DNA of 33,543 nucleotides from Desulfosarcina sp. (lineage in GTDB: Bacteria > Desulfobacterota > Desulfobacteria > Desulfobacterales > Desulfosarcinaceae): NCBI GenBank assembly GCA_030145105.1, contig JAQYWF010000009.1, forward strand, positions 1 through 33,543, given 5' to 3'. The notes under the pieces were generated by a model, which was given only the letters and a program-made list of their open reading frames with translations, was not told the origin of the DNA and searched no databases. The position numbers and the translations under genes are program-made. This document shows positions 19,940-28,722 of the stretch, piece by piece (positions within the stretch are counted from its first letter, which is position 1; each line of letters opens with the position of its first letter).

Positions 19940-22198
19940 TCAGTTCGTTCGCGAACCCCGTTGAAAGCTGGGGGAACGCGCTCCCAATCGCGGTCCGTAA
20001 TAGCTGTAAGCGTCGGGAATAAGACCATTGGACTCAATGGCTTTTTCCGATTCCCTCCTTAACGAAAACGAGATCACAGACAACAGGTGTTCAGGATTTT
20101 GGGTATAAACCACCGCTTCATGTAATTTTGCACGGGTTAAGTTCTCTTGCAGCCAGACATCCCACCTCCTGGCACCTTTTGCGGCCATAAGATCGGCAAC
20201 CACGCGGCCGAGCCTGTCGTAATTTCCGGTCTGATAGTAAAGTTCGGATAGTGTCAGCGCAGCGACCAGACTGTCGGGCCGGTGGCTCCGATAGGCCTGC
20301 CAGAAAAAAACCGCCTTGGTCAGGTTTCCCTTCAACCGATAGATTTCGCCGAAAATCGCCAAGGGCCCCACGGCTCTTGTCAGTGCACCACGGGCTTGCA
20401 GGGCATAGGAAAGCGCCGCATCCGTGTTTCCCTTCCACAGCTGTACTTTTCCCATGGCGGTCAAAAACTCGTGATCATCCGGCCATCTATCGATGCACGC
20501 CTCGAGAATCGCCTCCGCCATTTCCACATGTCCATTGACCAGTTCGCCCATGGCGTAAGCCAACCACATTTTTCTTGAATTCAAGGTGATGCCGGTCGCC
20601 CTTTTGAAATAGGACAAGGCCTGCTGATAGTCGTTTTCAATGGTTTCGTAATATAAGCCCAGATTGTGGTAGGTCACGCCTTTCTGCGAGAGGTTGAAAT
20701 AGCGGTCCAATGTTTCTGACCGCTTCAGCGCTTGAAAGGCCTTGGCATGGTAGCCCTGTTTCATCAGCTCAATGCCGTAGTTGTTCTGAACGACACTCAA
20801 GCGGGGTGATTTCTTGGCGTTGTCCCTCCAGAACACCAGACCATGGCGAAACAGACCGCTGTAGGCGTAGGTGGAGTGCCCGATAGACGCCAGGATCACA
20901 GCCACGCTGACCACAAAGAACATCTGCAATTTCCGACTGTATGAAAAATAATGAAGCGTCTTGAGCAAGAGCATGACCGGCATCAAAAACAGCAGCATGG
21001 AAGGGATGTAGTTGCGGTGTTCGTAGATCAATTCTAGGCCAATAAAAGAGCCTTCGATAGCGTGGTTGATAATAAAGAAGATGACGGCAAAGGCGATAAG
21101 CGGCTGCTTTCTGGAAAGCCAAAACAATGCGGTGAAAAAAAATACCGCCACCAGGATGATGCAAGGCAATGTCGTCCAGGGTGACCAAAGGGACGTGGAT
21201 ACGTCAATATCATGAACCAGGGTCAACTCGGATTGCAGCGGATAAAACAGCATCTTCAGATAAACCAAGACCACACGCGATTGCGTCATCATCCTTTCAA
21301 CGGGTGTATAGGGCCGATTTTCATAACCATCGAGCAGCCGTGACGGATCAATGTAAAGCAGGCCAACAAGGATCACCATGGCCAATGCCGGCACCCCCCA
21401 TGGCCACATTTTTTTAATATTCGTACATGACACGCCTCGGATCAGAAAAAGTTCATAGAAAAACAGGGAGACGGGCAGCATAGCGCTGTTCTCTTTTGTT
21501 GCGAAGGCACACAGCACGGATAATCCACAGGCAGTGAAACCGCCGATCCTACCTGCACAGGTCCGGGCGGTTCTAGCTTTGAGATACCCATACATGCTTA
21601 TCACGGTGAACATGCCGGCCATGGACGCCATTCTCTGAACGATGTAGGTGACCGCCGTGACGTGAATGGGATGAATGGCCCAGATGATGGCTGATAAAAG
21701 GGCGACAGTGTGAGCCGAGCCGTGATAGGTGTTGGCGAATAGGGGTAACCTCAGAGAGTTTTTGATGAAAAGGTAGAGAAAGACGGTGGCGGTAAAATGG
21801 ATTAAAAAATTAACCACATGGTAACCGAACACCTGATCCTTTCCCACATACCAGTTAAGGGCAAAGCTCAGGTATGCCAGCGGACGCTTGATCCTTTCGA
21901 CGGTATGAAGGTCTTGGAATTTCAGAAAAAAGGTCTTTTTCAGGGACGCAAGATTGATCTGTTCTAAATGTATGTTGTTATTGTTCAGGATATTCGGTTC
22001 GTCGTCGTATATCCAGATGCCTGAAAAGCTGGATGCATAAACCAGGAGAAGCACGACGAGAAATAGAAGTAGCGCCGAAACTGTCTGCTTGGTAGATTGA
22101 TCGACAGCCAGAGAAAGGGGGCTTTCAGGCGCATCGATACTTTTTTCCGGTTCGCAACGGGTCGAAGAAAGGAGTGGGTTCACATCCAGGCCTTGCAT
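19940..22198 (-). CDS. TMTC-type GT-C membrane glycosyltransferase with TPR domain
   Basis: A 752-residue protein. A 40-residue cytoplasmic segment leads to about ten membrane helices, then a soluble TPR region (~460-700: AKAFQALKRSE, YQQALSYFKRATGI, ALSYALQARGAL). Two features match the TMTC/O-mannosyltransferase-like GT-C family: the acidic loop IYDDEPN with Asp65-Asp66-Glu67 after the first helix, and ALLSAIIWAIHPIHVTAVTY, the family's conserved HP..TEAV segment. Such enzymes transfer sugars from lipid carriers to proteins on the far side of the membrane. It lies between the major and minor pilin genes on the opposite strand, so pilin glycosylation is a reasonable but unproven role. The start ATG at 22198 lacks a good ribosome site. 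Confidence 0.78.
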   Translation of the reverse strand: MQGLDVNPLLSSTRCEPEKSIDAPESPLSLAVDQSTKQTVSALLLFLVVLLLVYASSFSGIWIYDDEPNILNNNNIHLEQINLASLKKTFFLKFQDLHTVERIKRPLAYLSFALNWYVGKDQVFGYHVVNFLIHFTATVFLYLFIKNSLRLPLFANTYHGSAHTVALLSAIIWAIHPIHVTAVTYIVQRMASMAGMFTVISMYGYLKARTARTCAGRIGGFTACGLSVLCAFATKENSAMLPVSLFFYELFLIRGVSCTNIKKMWPWGVPALAMVILVGLLYIDPSRLLDGYENRPYTPVERMMTQSRVVLVYLKMLFYPLQSELTLVHDIDVSTSLWSPWTTLPCIILVAVFFFTALFWLSRKQPLIAFAVIFFIINHAIEGSFIGLELIYEHRNYIPSMLLFLMPVMLLLKTLHYFSYSRKLQMFFVVSVAVILASIGHSTYAYSGLFRHGLVFWRDNAKKSPRLSVVQNNYGIELMKQGYHAKAFQALKRSETLDRYFNLSQKGVTYHNLGLYYETIENDYQQALSYFKRATGITLNSRKMWLAYAMGELVNGHVEMAEAILEACIDRWPDDHEFLTAMGKVQLWKGNTDAALSYALQARGALTRAVGPLAIFGEIYRLKGNLTKAVFFWQAYRSHRPDSLVAALTLSELYYQTGNYDRLGRVVADLMAAKGARRWDVWLQENLTRAKLHEAVVYTQNPEHLLSVISFSLRRESEKAIESNGLIPDAYSYYGPRLGARSPSFQRGSRTN

Positions 22199-22302
22199 CT
22201 GAGTTAATCGGTGCGCATGTGAATGGACCGTGGTTTTCGCCTTGTCCCTTATTACGTTAAAATCAAGGTAAATACAATTCGTTAAGAGCCGATGATATCA
22301 CC

Positions 22303-22319
22303 TGCTTGAAAAGTGCCAC
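22303..22319 (-). promoter_or_regulatory. candidate sigma-54 promoter for the glycosyltransferase gene
   Basis: On the minus strand GTGGCACTTTTCAAGCA shows GG-N10-GC spacing with a perfect TGGCAC -24 core. The -12 part (AAGCA) is poorer. Transcription would begin near 22292, about 94 bases before the start codon at 22198. Confidence 0.4.
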
Positions 22320-22369
22320 CCATCTGATTTGAGGTTTTATTCGGCATTAACATCTGGTATTCAACAGTC

Positions 22370-22864
22370 ATGCCGCCATTTTACCATTCACGGGATCAAA
22401 TGGGTTTTACCCCCTTGGAAGTACTGGTCGTGCTGATCATCATCGGCATCATCAGCGTTGTGGTTGTTGGCCGCAGCGATATCGGCCAAACCGACCTTCT
22501 GGCCCAAACCGAGGTTATCAAAGCCCATATTCGCTATGCCCAGTCCCTATCCATGAAATCCGATCGAATATGGGGAATACGCTGCAATGACACGGGGCAG
22601 TCCTACTGGCTTTTTGTCGACGGCGATCCTGACAACACCAATAATCAACGCAAACTGCCCGGCAAGGAAACCAAGATCGTCGATCTTACCCAATTTAAGC
22701 TGACCCTGAGCGCGGCTACCCTTTCTTTTGATAATCGGGGCCGCCCCTGTGACGACAATGGTGGGACCCATCCAATACAAAATGATCTGCTACTGACACT
22801 CTCGGCAGGCGGTGGAGCGAACACAACCATTCGTGTGACTCGGAACACAGGATTTGTTCCATGA
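22370..22864 (+). CDS. minor prepilin (MshC/GspH-like)
   Basis: A pseudopilin that probably joins the pilus tip or priming complex. The 164-residue precursor has an 11-12 residue leader (MPPFYHSRDQMG) and a mature start FTPLEVLVVLIIIGIISVVVVG, cut after Gly12 with Glu at mature position 5. The globular part contains HIRYAQSLSMKSDRIWGIR, the GspH-type pattern for the first helix and following strand. CFD-like FDNRGRPCDD lies near the end, with Cys pairs at RCND and RPCD that could bridge. The stop overlaps the next ATG (ATGA). Upstream, TACAAT at 22273-22278 might be a -10 box, but no good -35 goes with it. Confidence 0.8.
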   Translation: MPPFYHSRDQMGFTPLEVLVVLIIIGIISVVVVGRSDIGQTDLLAQTEVIKAHIRYAQSLSMKSDRIWGIRCNDTGQSYWLFVDGDPDNTNNQRKLPGKETKIVDLTQFKLTLSAATLSFDNRGRPCDDNGGTHPIQNDLLLTLSAGGGANTTIRVTRNTGFVP

Positions 22865-23271
22865 AATCAAAATTATCGGAAAAATCGGGGTTTACCCTTA
22901 TCGAAATCATCGTCACCCTGACTGTTACCGCCATCCTTTCGGTTATGCTGGTGCAGTTCATGGGCACTAGCCTGTCCAGGAGTGCAGAGCCAATCGTATC
23001 CATGCAGGAAGGCATGGCCCTACAAAGTATCTTTGAAAGCATGAATGCGGACTACAAGCAGTTGCTGTTCACCGACAACACACCCCTCGATACGTTTAAA
23101 ACGAGGGTTGAAACCGCCGGTTTTTACGGCACCTATGCGGTAACCGACAGCACATATATCCTATTCGACGGCAGCCAGGTAGAAGTGCCCTGCAACACGC
23201 CTGATTGCCGAATACTGAAGGTAACGATTTCAATGGGCGACCATTCATTGACGTCGCTGTTTACCCGATAA
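22861..23271 (+). CDS. minor prepilin (MshD/PulI-like)
   Basis: The second minor pilin of the operon. The 136-residue precursor has a nine-residue basic leader to Gly10, then mature FTLIEIIVTLTVTAILSVMLVQFM with Glu at position 5. Past the helix is a short beta-rich domain with two nearby cysteines (VPCNTPDCRI) that may form a small loop. It is coupled to the preceding gene by an ATGA overlap and followed after seven bases by the long fused prepilin frame. Its exact counterpart in the Vibrio MSHA set is uncertain. Confidence 0.8.
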   Translation: MKSKLSEKSGFTLIEIIVTLTVTAILSVMLVQFMGTSLSRSAEPIVSMQEGMALQSIFESMNADYKQLLFTDNTPLDTFKTRVETAGFYGTYAVTDSTYILFDGSQVEVPCNTPDCRILKVTISMGDHSLTSLFTR

Positions 23272-23278
23272 AATTCCT

Positions 23279-26200
23279 ATGAATCACATGAAACCGGCAT
23301 CAGCTGAAATTGAAAAGCGGCACCGATTGAGAGGTGATGACGGTTTTACGCTGATCGAAATCATCGTTTCTCTGGTGGTTGCCGGGATTCTCGCCTCCAT
23401 TGCCGGCATGGGAATGATATCTGCCATCAGCGGCTACGCAATCGTCCGGGAAAATGTCAGCCTTTCCCAGAAAATTCAACTCGCCGCCACAAGAATTAAT
23501 CGAGAACTGCTGGAGTTGACAGACATCAGCGACAAAGATGATACGCGGCCTTATATCGTCTACCGCTCTGCGACAGGCCGGCTTCAGGCGATCGCGAAAG
23601 TTAGCGATACCATCAGAATATATAGTCCTCCGGGAGAAACGGTAGATGATGCCTATCTGGAAAACAACGGCGACATTCTGACCGACAACGTCGAATCGTT
23701 TGCCCTGAATTATTATCAAGGCGGCAGCAATTGGGACGGAGTTGACATTCGTGAACTTTCCACTGTTCAATTCTCATTGAATATGCTTCGCCAGGACGTG
23801 GCCGAGGTGACCCTGAATGCAACCAGCCTGGTTCACCTGAGGAACAACGACAATTATGGCGGTAGCGCCGCCACCGTAAACGTTGACCCACCCACCGGCG
23901 GTCAATATACCTGCTTTATTTCGACAGTGCGGCCTGGCCCGGATGGCTCCGAATTCACACCCATCCAAATGTTAATACGATGGGTTCTCTTTATCCTACC
24001 GCTAGGGTGGGTGGTTCGGTGTATTCGACAAACAAACGGTCCCCGTCCAATGAAAACCAAGGTCCATTTCAGCAAAAAGGCTCCTGGCAGCGCGCTGATT
24101 GGAATAATTATCGCCATTCTGGTATTTGCCGCGTTAGGGGCCGCCATCGTGCCGATGATCAGTTCGTCCCAGTTGCATCGTACCGCCGCCGGCAGGTCAT
24201 CCCAGGCCTACTATCTGGCAGAATCAGGTATGCGCTACGCCGCCAGCCAATATCTCAATGCAACCAGTGAAAACGCCAAATTTTCGGCATTGAACGCCCT
24301 CCACGGTGTTTCTCACCAACTACAGGATGAACAGGGCGCATTCACCGTTTCCATTAACCCCTATTATTTTCTTGTGGACGTGGATCGCTTAAATACAACG
24401 ACATTGACAACGCGCATATATGGAAATACGGCATATTCCTTCCCCTTGGCAGGTGGCAGTCTGAGCATCAATGACGCCGTCTATTCGTTTTCGTCCGCGT
24501 CTATTGCAGGGCAAGTGGTCACCTTTAATGGGTTGTCATCATCACTGACGGTGCCAGCAGACACCCCGGTATATCCGGTCGCGCAAATCGTCGCACAGAC
24601 CGTTTCAAGCGGCGGTGATCTCTCCCTGTCACCTGGATCCGGCGAGCTTTTTCCGGACAGAAACGGATCTTTTTTACTGGCCGGAAACACCTACACCTAC
24701 CGGGAAAATAACCGTGATACCAATACGCTGATGGGCATCAAGCGTACCGATGGATACGATTTCTCGGATTTACTTGTAACCGTCAACGAAGATATCCGGC
24801 TGAAAAAATTTGTTAAAATCACCTCCATGGGTTCTGTTGGCAGCGGCGACATGATGGCATCCCGCGACATCGTGTATCACGTCCAGATTCCTGAGGAAAA
24901 AGATCCCCAGCGCATCGTTTTTCATGAACGCTTTAACAATCTGGACATGTGGAGTGATAATGGATCTGGGCTTGGCATGCATGAAATCGGTAAAATCGAT
25001 GGAAACAGCGTACTCAGGATTACAGGCGTCACCCAATCCGGTGTCGACACACCCAGCGCCGGTTTGATCCGGTTGAACGTCGGTGCCGTGCAATTCAATC
25101 CCGATCAATTCGATAGCCAGGTAAAGATCGGTTTTGAACCCGTCATGCCCGAGTATTATACGGCGGGGATCAGTTTCCGTTTAACCGAAGGTGGCGATAA
25201 AACCTATGGATTGTCATTTCAACGCAGTGCGCAAAGCGGCAATACCTCAGCCATTGACAACATCTACAACGGGCTGAAGCCGTTTGCTGATGACAAGATG
25301 CAAGCCATCATCCTCTGGCAGTCCGCAGGAAGCGATGATTCTGACAAACAATGGCTGGCCTACAAACAGATTTCAGATGTGATTCTGGATTCCAGCGCCC
25401 AGGAAATCACAGAGATTCAATGGGTAGACACGCTTGGCAAAAAAGTTTCCGTTCCCATCACCGATCTGACCGCGGTCCCTGCGTTGCCGTGCGATTACCG
25501 AACGATCAACCTAAGCTTTTCCAGCACCTGCGACCCATTACTTTCCGACTGCACGACGTTGGAGGTCTCCATCGATGATGGTGCCAATTGGCTGCTGACA
25601 CAGGCAAACGAAGTCGACCTCACCGCCTTCGCTGGACAACCAATCACCTCCATCCGGTTTCGAATCAATGCGAGTGCCAATGGCTGGCATATCTATAACA
25701 TTGAATTCACCGCCGATGATTTCGTTGTCGAGAAGGCCACCCTGCTCGCCCGCTTCAAAGAAAAGGCCTCCGTCACCTTTACCAACGGCGATGCAGATCC
25801 CATCGAACCCGGCGATCGAATCATCGGCGATACCAGTTTCGCATCGGCAACCGTTTATGGGGCGCCTGTGATAGAAACCGGCAGTTGGGCCACATACGAC
25901 GCCGCCGGCACCCTGCTGATTGAAAATGTTAACGGCGTATTCCAGATCGGCGAACGACTATCAGTCACCGGCAAGGCCATTGATTTGGCGACACTGACCG
26001 GATTCAGGGCCCAAGACCATTTCATCCAGGCTTACTATGGAACCGCATCCGGTTGCGGCACGCCCAACACGGATCCTCTCGATGGTGAAAAACGCCCTTA
26101 CCCGATCGATCCCCCAGAATTGGTCTGGCCACCGGATGAGGGTGAACCATGGACGGTGGACCAGGATAATTTCACATTGATTCAATGGGACGCGTTCAAC

Positions 26201-26407
26201 GGTGCCGTCGGAACCGTTGAACGCGTCAACTCAATCGACCAACCGAATACGCTCATCCGCAGCTCGGAAACGGCGTTGACGGGCCTCGGCTCGACCCTCG
26301 CCCTCCACACCTTCGGCAAAGGCGCCCTGAACGTCTATTTCGACGATTTCGGTTATCAATCTTTCATTGATCAACCGGTGGCCATCAGTCAGCCCATCCA
26401 GTATTAA
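23279..26407 (+). CDS. fused minor prepilin + PilX-like/adhesin-like protein
   Basis: A continuous 1042-residue frame that looks like two proteins end to end. Part one (1-257) is an MshO-like prepilin, with cleavage Gly22/Phe23 and mature FTLIEIIVSLVVAGILASIAG. It finishes with CFIST at 212-216, a membrane helix (~233-248, WVLFILPLGWVV) and basic residues, the layout of a C-terminal sorting tail. Part two starts at Met258 (ATG at 24050), with an N-terminal helix (271-291) and QAYYLAESGMRYA (~310-322), the signature of PilX/GspK-type proteins. About 600 beta-rich residues follow that resemble no family I can name (HERFNNLDMWSDN at the start suggests a lectin-like sandwich). It may be a genuine fusion, a lost stop codon or a sequencing error. 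The start lacks a clear ribosome site. Confidence 0.75.
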   Translation: MNHMKPASAEIEKRHRLRGDDGFTLIEIIVSLVVAGILASIAGMGMISAISGYAIVRENVSLSQKIQLAATRINRELLELTDISDKDDTRPYIVYRSATGRLQAIAKVSDTIRIYSPPGETVDDAYLENNGDILTDNVESFALNYYQGGSNWDGVDIRELSTVQFSLNMLRQDVAEVTLNATSLVHLRNNDNYGGSAATVNVDPPTGGQYTCFISTVRPGPDGSEFTPIQMLIRWVLFILPLGWVVRCIRQTNGPRPMKTKVHFSKKAPGSALIGIIIAILVFAALGAAIVPMISSSQLHRTAAGRSSQAYYLAESGMRYAASQYLNATSENAKFSALNALHGVSHQLQDEQGAFTVSINPYYFLVDVDRLNTTTLTTRIYGNTAYSFPLAGGSLSINDAVYSFSSASIAGQVVTFNGLSSSLTVPADTPVYPVAQIVAQTVSSGGDLSLSPGSGELFPDRNGSFLLAGNTYTYRENNRDTNTLMGIKRTDGYDFSDLLVTVNEDIRLKKFVKITSMGSVGSGDMMASRDIVYHVQIPEEKDPQRIVFHERFNNLDMWSDNGSGLGMHEIGKIDGNSVLRITGVTQSGVDTPSAGLIRLNVGAVQFNPDQFDSQVKIGFEPVMPEYYTAGISFRLTEGGDKTYGLSFQRSAQSGNTSAIDNIYNGLKPFADDKMQAIILWQSAGSDDSDKQWLAYKQISDVILDSSAQEITEIQWVDTLGKKVSVPITDLTAVPALPCDYRTINLSFSSTCDPLLSDCTTLEVSIDDGANWLLTQANEVDLTAFAGQPITSIRFRINASANGWHIYNIEFTADDFVVEKATLLARFKEKASVTFTNGDADPIEPGDRIIGDTSFASATVYGAPVIETGSWATYDAAGTLLIENVNGVFQIGERLSVTGKAIDLATLTGFRAQDHFIQAYYGTASGCGTPNTDPLDGEKRPYPIDPPELVWPPDEGEPWTVDQDNFTLIQWDAFNGAVGTVERVNSIDQPNTLIRSSETALTGLGSTLALHTFGKGALNVYFDDFGYQSFIDQPVAISQPIQY
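23912..24052 (+). other. junction between the two halves of the fused prepilin frame
   Basis: This stretch encodes the CFIST motif, the membrane helix and the basic tail of the first half, then the Met codon (24050-24052) that could start the second. No Shine-Dalgarno precedes that ATG and no stop interrupts the frame. Separate initiation would therefore be weak here, yet the domain order looks like two genes. Confidence 0.5.
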
Positions 26408-26422
26408 TGGTTCAACTAATCC

Positions 26423-26452
26423 TTGACCTTGTCCAACGGCCTCAAGTAGATA
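26423..26452 (+). promoter_or_regulatory. candidate sigma-70 promoter of the acyl-CoA synthetase operon
   Basis: TTGACC at 26423-26428 and TAGATA at 26447-26452 are separated by 18 bases and lie about 80 bases before the GTG start. Consensus match only. Confidence 0.35.
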
Positions 26453-26531
26453 GTGACCGGTTATTTTAATCGTTTCAGGGACTGTTTCTGGATACGGGAC
26501 CTCAAACCGATGGTTATCAGGAGATGGCAAC

Positions 26532-28712
26532 GTGGATTTGAAGGAATGGGTGAAGTACGCCCTCGAATCCGGCAAGGCGGTTTTAACCGAAGCCGAATCG
26601 AAAACGCTACTGGGCCGTTACGGCGTTCCCGTGGTCGCCGAAACAATTGCGAACACGCCTGCAGACGCTGTTGCCGCGGCCAGCGACCTGGGTTTTCCCG
26701 TGGTGCTCAAAGGCCTCGGCGACGGTCTGCTGCACAAAACCGAAGGTGGTTTGGTTCACCTGAATCTGACCGATGAAAGATCGGTACGATCTGCAGCGGA
26801 GCAAATTCTTGAGACTGCCGCCGCATCGCAGATTCTCGTTCAACCTCAAATTAAGGGGCATCGGGAATTCGTCGCCGGTCTTTTCCGTGATCCCCATTTT
26901 GGTCCGGCGATTCTTTTCGGATTGGGCGGTATCCTGACCGAAGCGCTGTCTGACGTCGTTTTTCGGCTGGCACCGCTCACGCGCCAAGATGCGACGGACA
27001 TGATCGCGTCCATCCGATCCCGCCTGCTGCTGGAATCGTTTCGCGGAGAAGAAGCAGTGGATCGTGAACGCCTTGTGGATACCTTGATGGGACTTTCCGC
27101 CATCGCTGCCGATTTTCCTGAAATTGCCGAGATCGACATCAATCCGCTGATTGCTACGGCAACCGGAGCAGTCAAAGCCGTGGACGCATTGATCACCCTG
27201 ACCGAGCCGCATCGCGGGGCAACCGATGCCCACCCGGTGCCGCCAACGGCCATCCATTCACTGTTCTATCCCCGTTCGGTGGCATTCATCGGCGCCTCCG
27301 CCCAAATGGGCAAGTGGGGGCATATGCTCATCTGCAATACGATCAGCGGCGGCTACAATGGGGATGTTTATGCGGTCAATCCAAAAGGCGGCGTCATCGC
27401 CGGCAAACTCGCCTTTACATCGGTGACAGACATTCCCGGAGAAATCGACCTGGCGGTGGTAACCGTACCTGCCGCCGGCATCATAAACCTGATCCCCCAA
27501 CTGAAAGCCAAGGGGATTAAAAACGTGGTGCTGATCACATCCGGTTTCGGTGAAACCGGCACTGACGGCAAAACACTGGAGAGGCAACTGGCCCAGGAAG
27601 CACGGGCTGCCGGGATTCTTATCCTCGGTCCCAACACCATGGGCATCTGTAATCCCCATATCCATTTTTTCTGCACGGGGACGTCGGTCCGTCCATTGGC
27701 AGGTTCCACGGCGGTGGTTGCCCAGTCCGGCAACATGGGGACCCAGTTGCTGGCCTTTGCCGAAGCGCAGGGCATCGGCATCCGGGCCTTTTCCGGCTCC
27801 GGCAACGAAGCCATGATCACCATCGAAGACTACATGGAAGGCTTTGAAGTCGACGAACTCACCCGGACCGTGATGCTGTATATCGAAAGCGTCAAGCAGG
27901 GCCGCCGCTTTTTCGAAAGCGCCCGCCGGGTGAGCCAGAAAAAACCCATTGTTATGCTCAAAGGTGGCCAAACCCGTGCAGGCAACCGGGCGGCATCCAG
28001 TCACACGGGTGCCATGGCGTCCGACACGCGGCTGTTCAACGCCGTGTGCAAACAGGCGGGCATTGTCAAGGTGGACCAGCCCATGGAACTGCTGGACCTG
28101 TCCGCTGCCTTCTCCTCCCTGCCGCTTCCCCAGGGAAACCGAATCGCCATCATGACATTGGGCGGCGGATGGGGGGTGGTCACCGCTGATCTTTGCAGTC
28201 AGTTCGGCCTGGAGGTGCCAGATCTTTCCACGGAACTGATTGCCGTCATCGATAAGGTCCTGCCGCCCTATTGGAGCCGGTCCAACCCTATCGATCTGGT
28301 GGGAGAAAACGATCCGTCCATCCCCCTGACCGTCATGGAAGCGCTGCTTCAATGGAAAACCTGCGATGCGGTCATCAACCTGGGCATCCTCGGGCGCCGA
28401 ATTTTTCTCAAGCGATTGGCCGATTCGGTGGAACACGCAGACCCCTCATATACACGAAAATATCTGGATGACGCCGTTCAAGTGTTTTCAGATTTCGAAA
28501 ACAGCTACATCGAACAGATTGTCCAGTTGATGGAAAAATACGGCAAGCCGGTCTTTGGGGTCAGCCTTCTCACCGATGAAAAGGATGCCACGGTCTATCG
28601 GGTGAAAGGCCATCATCTAAAGGGCGTGTTTTATGAAACACCGGAGCGGGCGGTAAAGGCAGCGGCCCGCATGGTCGAGTACCAGCGGTTTCGTAAACGG
28701 AACGCCGGTTAA
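26532..28712 (+). CDS. acyl-CoA (acetyl-CoA) synthetase, ADP-forming, single chain
   Basis: Converts acyl-CoA, ADP and phosphate to the free acid, CoA and ATP (reversible), conserving energy from acetyl-CoA or related thioesters in the cytoplasm. The 726 residues carry the beta-type ATP-grasp part first (~10-230), with VVLKGLGDGLLHKTEGG containing His68. The alpha part follows: a CoA-binding Rossmann domain from ~240 (FYPRSVAFIGAS), then two ligase-CoA domains. The phosphorylated catalytic histidine is His491 in SSHTGAM. Both histidines of the phospho-relay are present. No GNAT domain is attached, which argues against a Pat-type protein acetylase. The start is GTG at 26532 with GGAG ~10 bases upstream. 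Acetate is the default substrate guess; it cannot be read from the sequence. Confidence 0.9.
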   Translation: MDLKEWVKYALESGKAVLTEAESKTLLGRYGVPVVAETIANTPADAVAAASDLGFPVVLKGLGDGLLHKTEGGLVHLNLTDERSVRSAAEQILETAAASQILVQPQIKGHREFVAGLFRDPHFGPAILFGLGGILTEALSDVVFRLAPLTRQDATDMIASIRSRLLLESFRGEEAVDRERLVDTLMGLSAIAADFPEIAEIDINPLIATATGAVKAVDALITLTEPHRGATDAHPVPPTAIHSLFYPRSVAFIGASAQMGKWGHMLICNTISGGYNGDVYAVNPKGGVIAGKLAFTSVTDIPGEIDLAVVTVPAAGIINLIPQLKAKGIKNVVLITSGFGETGTDGKTLERQLAQEARAAGILILGPNTMGICNPHIHFFCTGTSVRPLAGSTAVVAQSGNMGTQLLAFAEAQGIGIRAFSGSGNEAMITIEDYMEGFEVDELTRTVMLYIESVKQGRRFFESARRVSQKKPIVMLKGGQTRAGNRAASSHTGAMASDTRLFNAVCKQAGIVKVDQPMELLDLSAAFSSLPLPQGNRIAIMTLGGGWGVVTADLCSQFGLEVPDLSTELIAVIDKVLPPYWSRSNPIDLVGENDPSIPLTVMEALLQWKTCDAVINLGILGRRIFLKRLADSVEHADPSYTRKYLDDAVQVFSDFENSYIEQIVQLMEKYGKPVFGVSLLTDEKDATVYRVKGHHLKGVFYETPERAVKAAARMVEYQRFRKRNAG

Positions 28713-28722
28713 AAGGATACCC

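Noticed and set aside
23980-24270. Alternative + frame across the fused prepilin junction as a frameshifted true C-terminus
   Set aside because: It runs far into the PilX-like coding region, where the first frame carries the AESGMRY signature; it does not give a tidy gene end.
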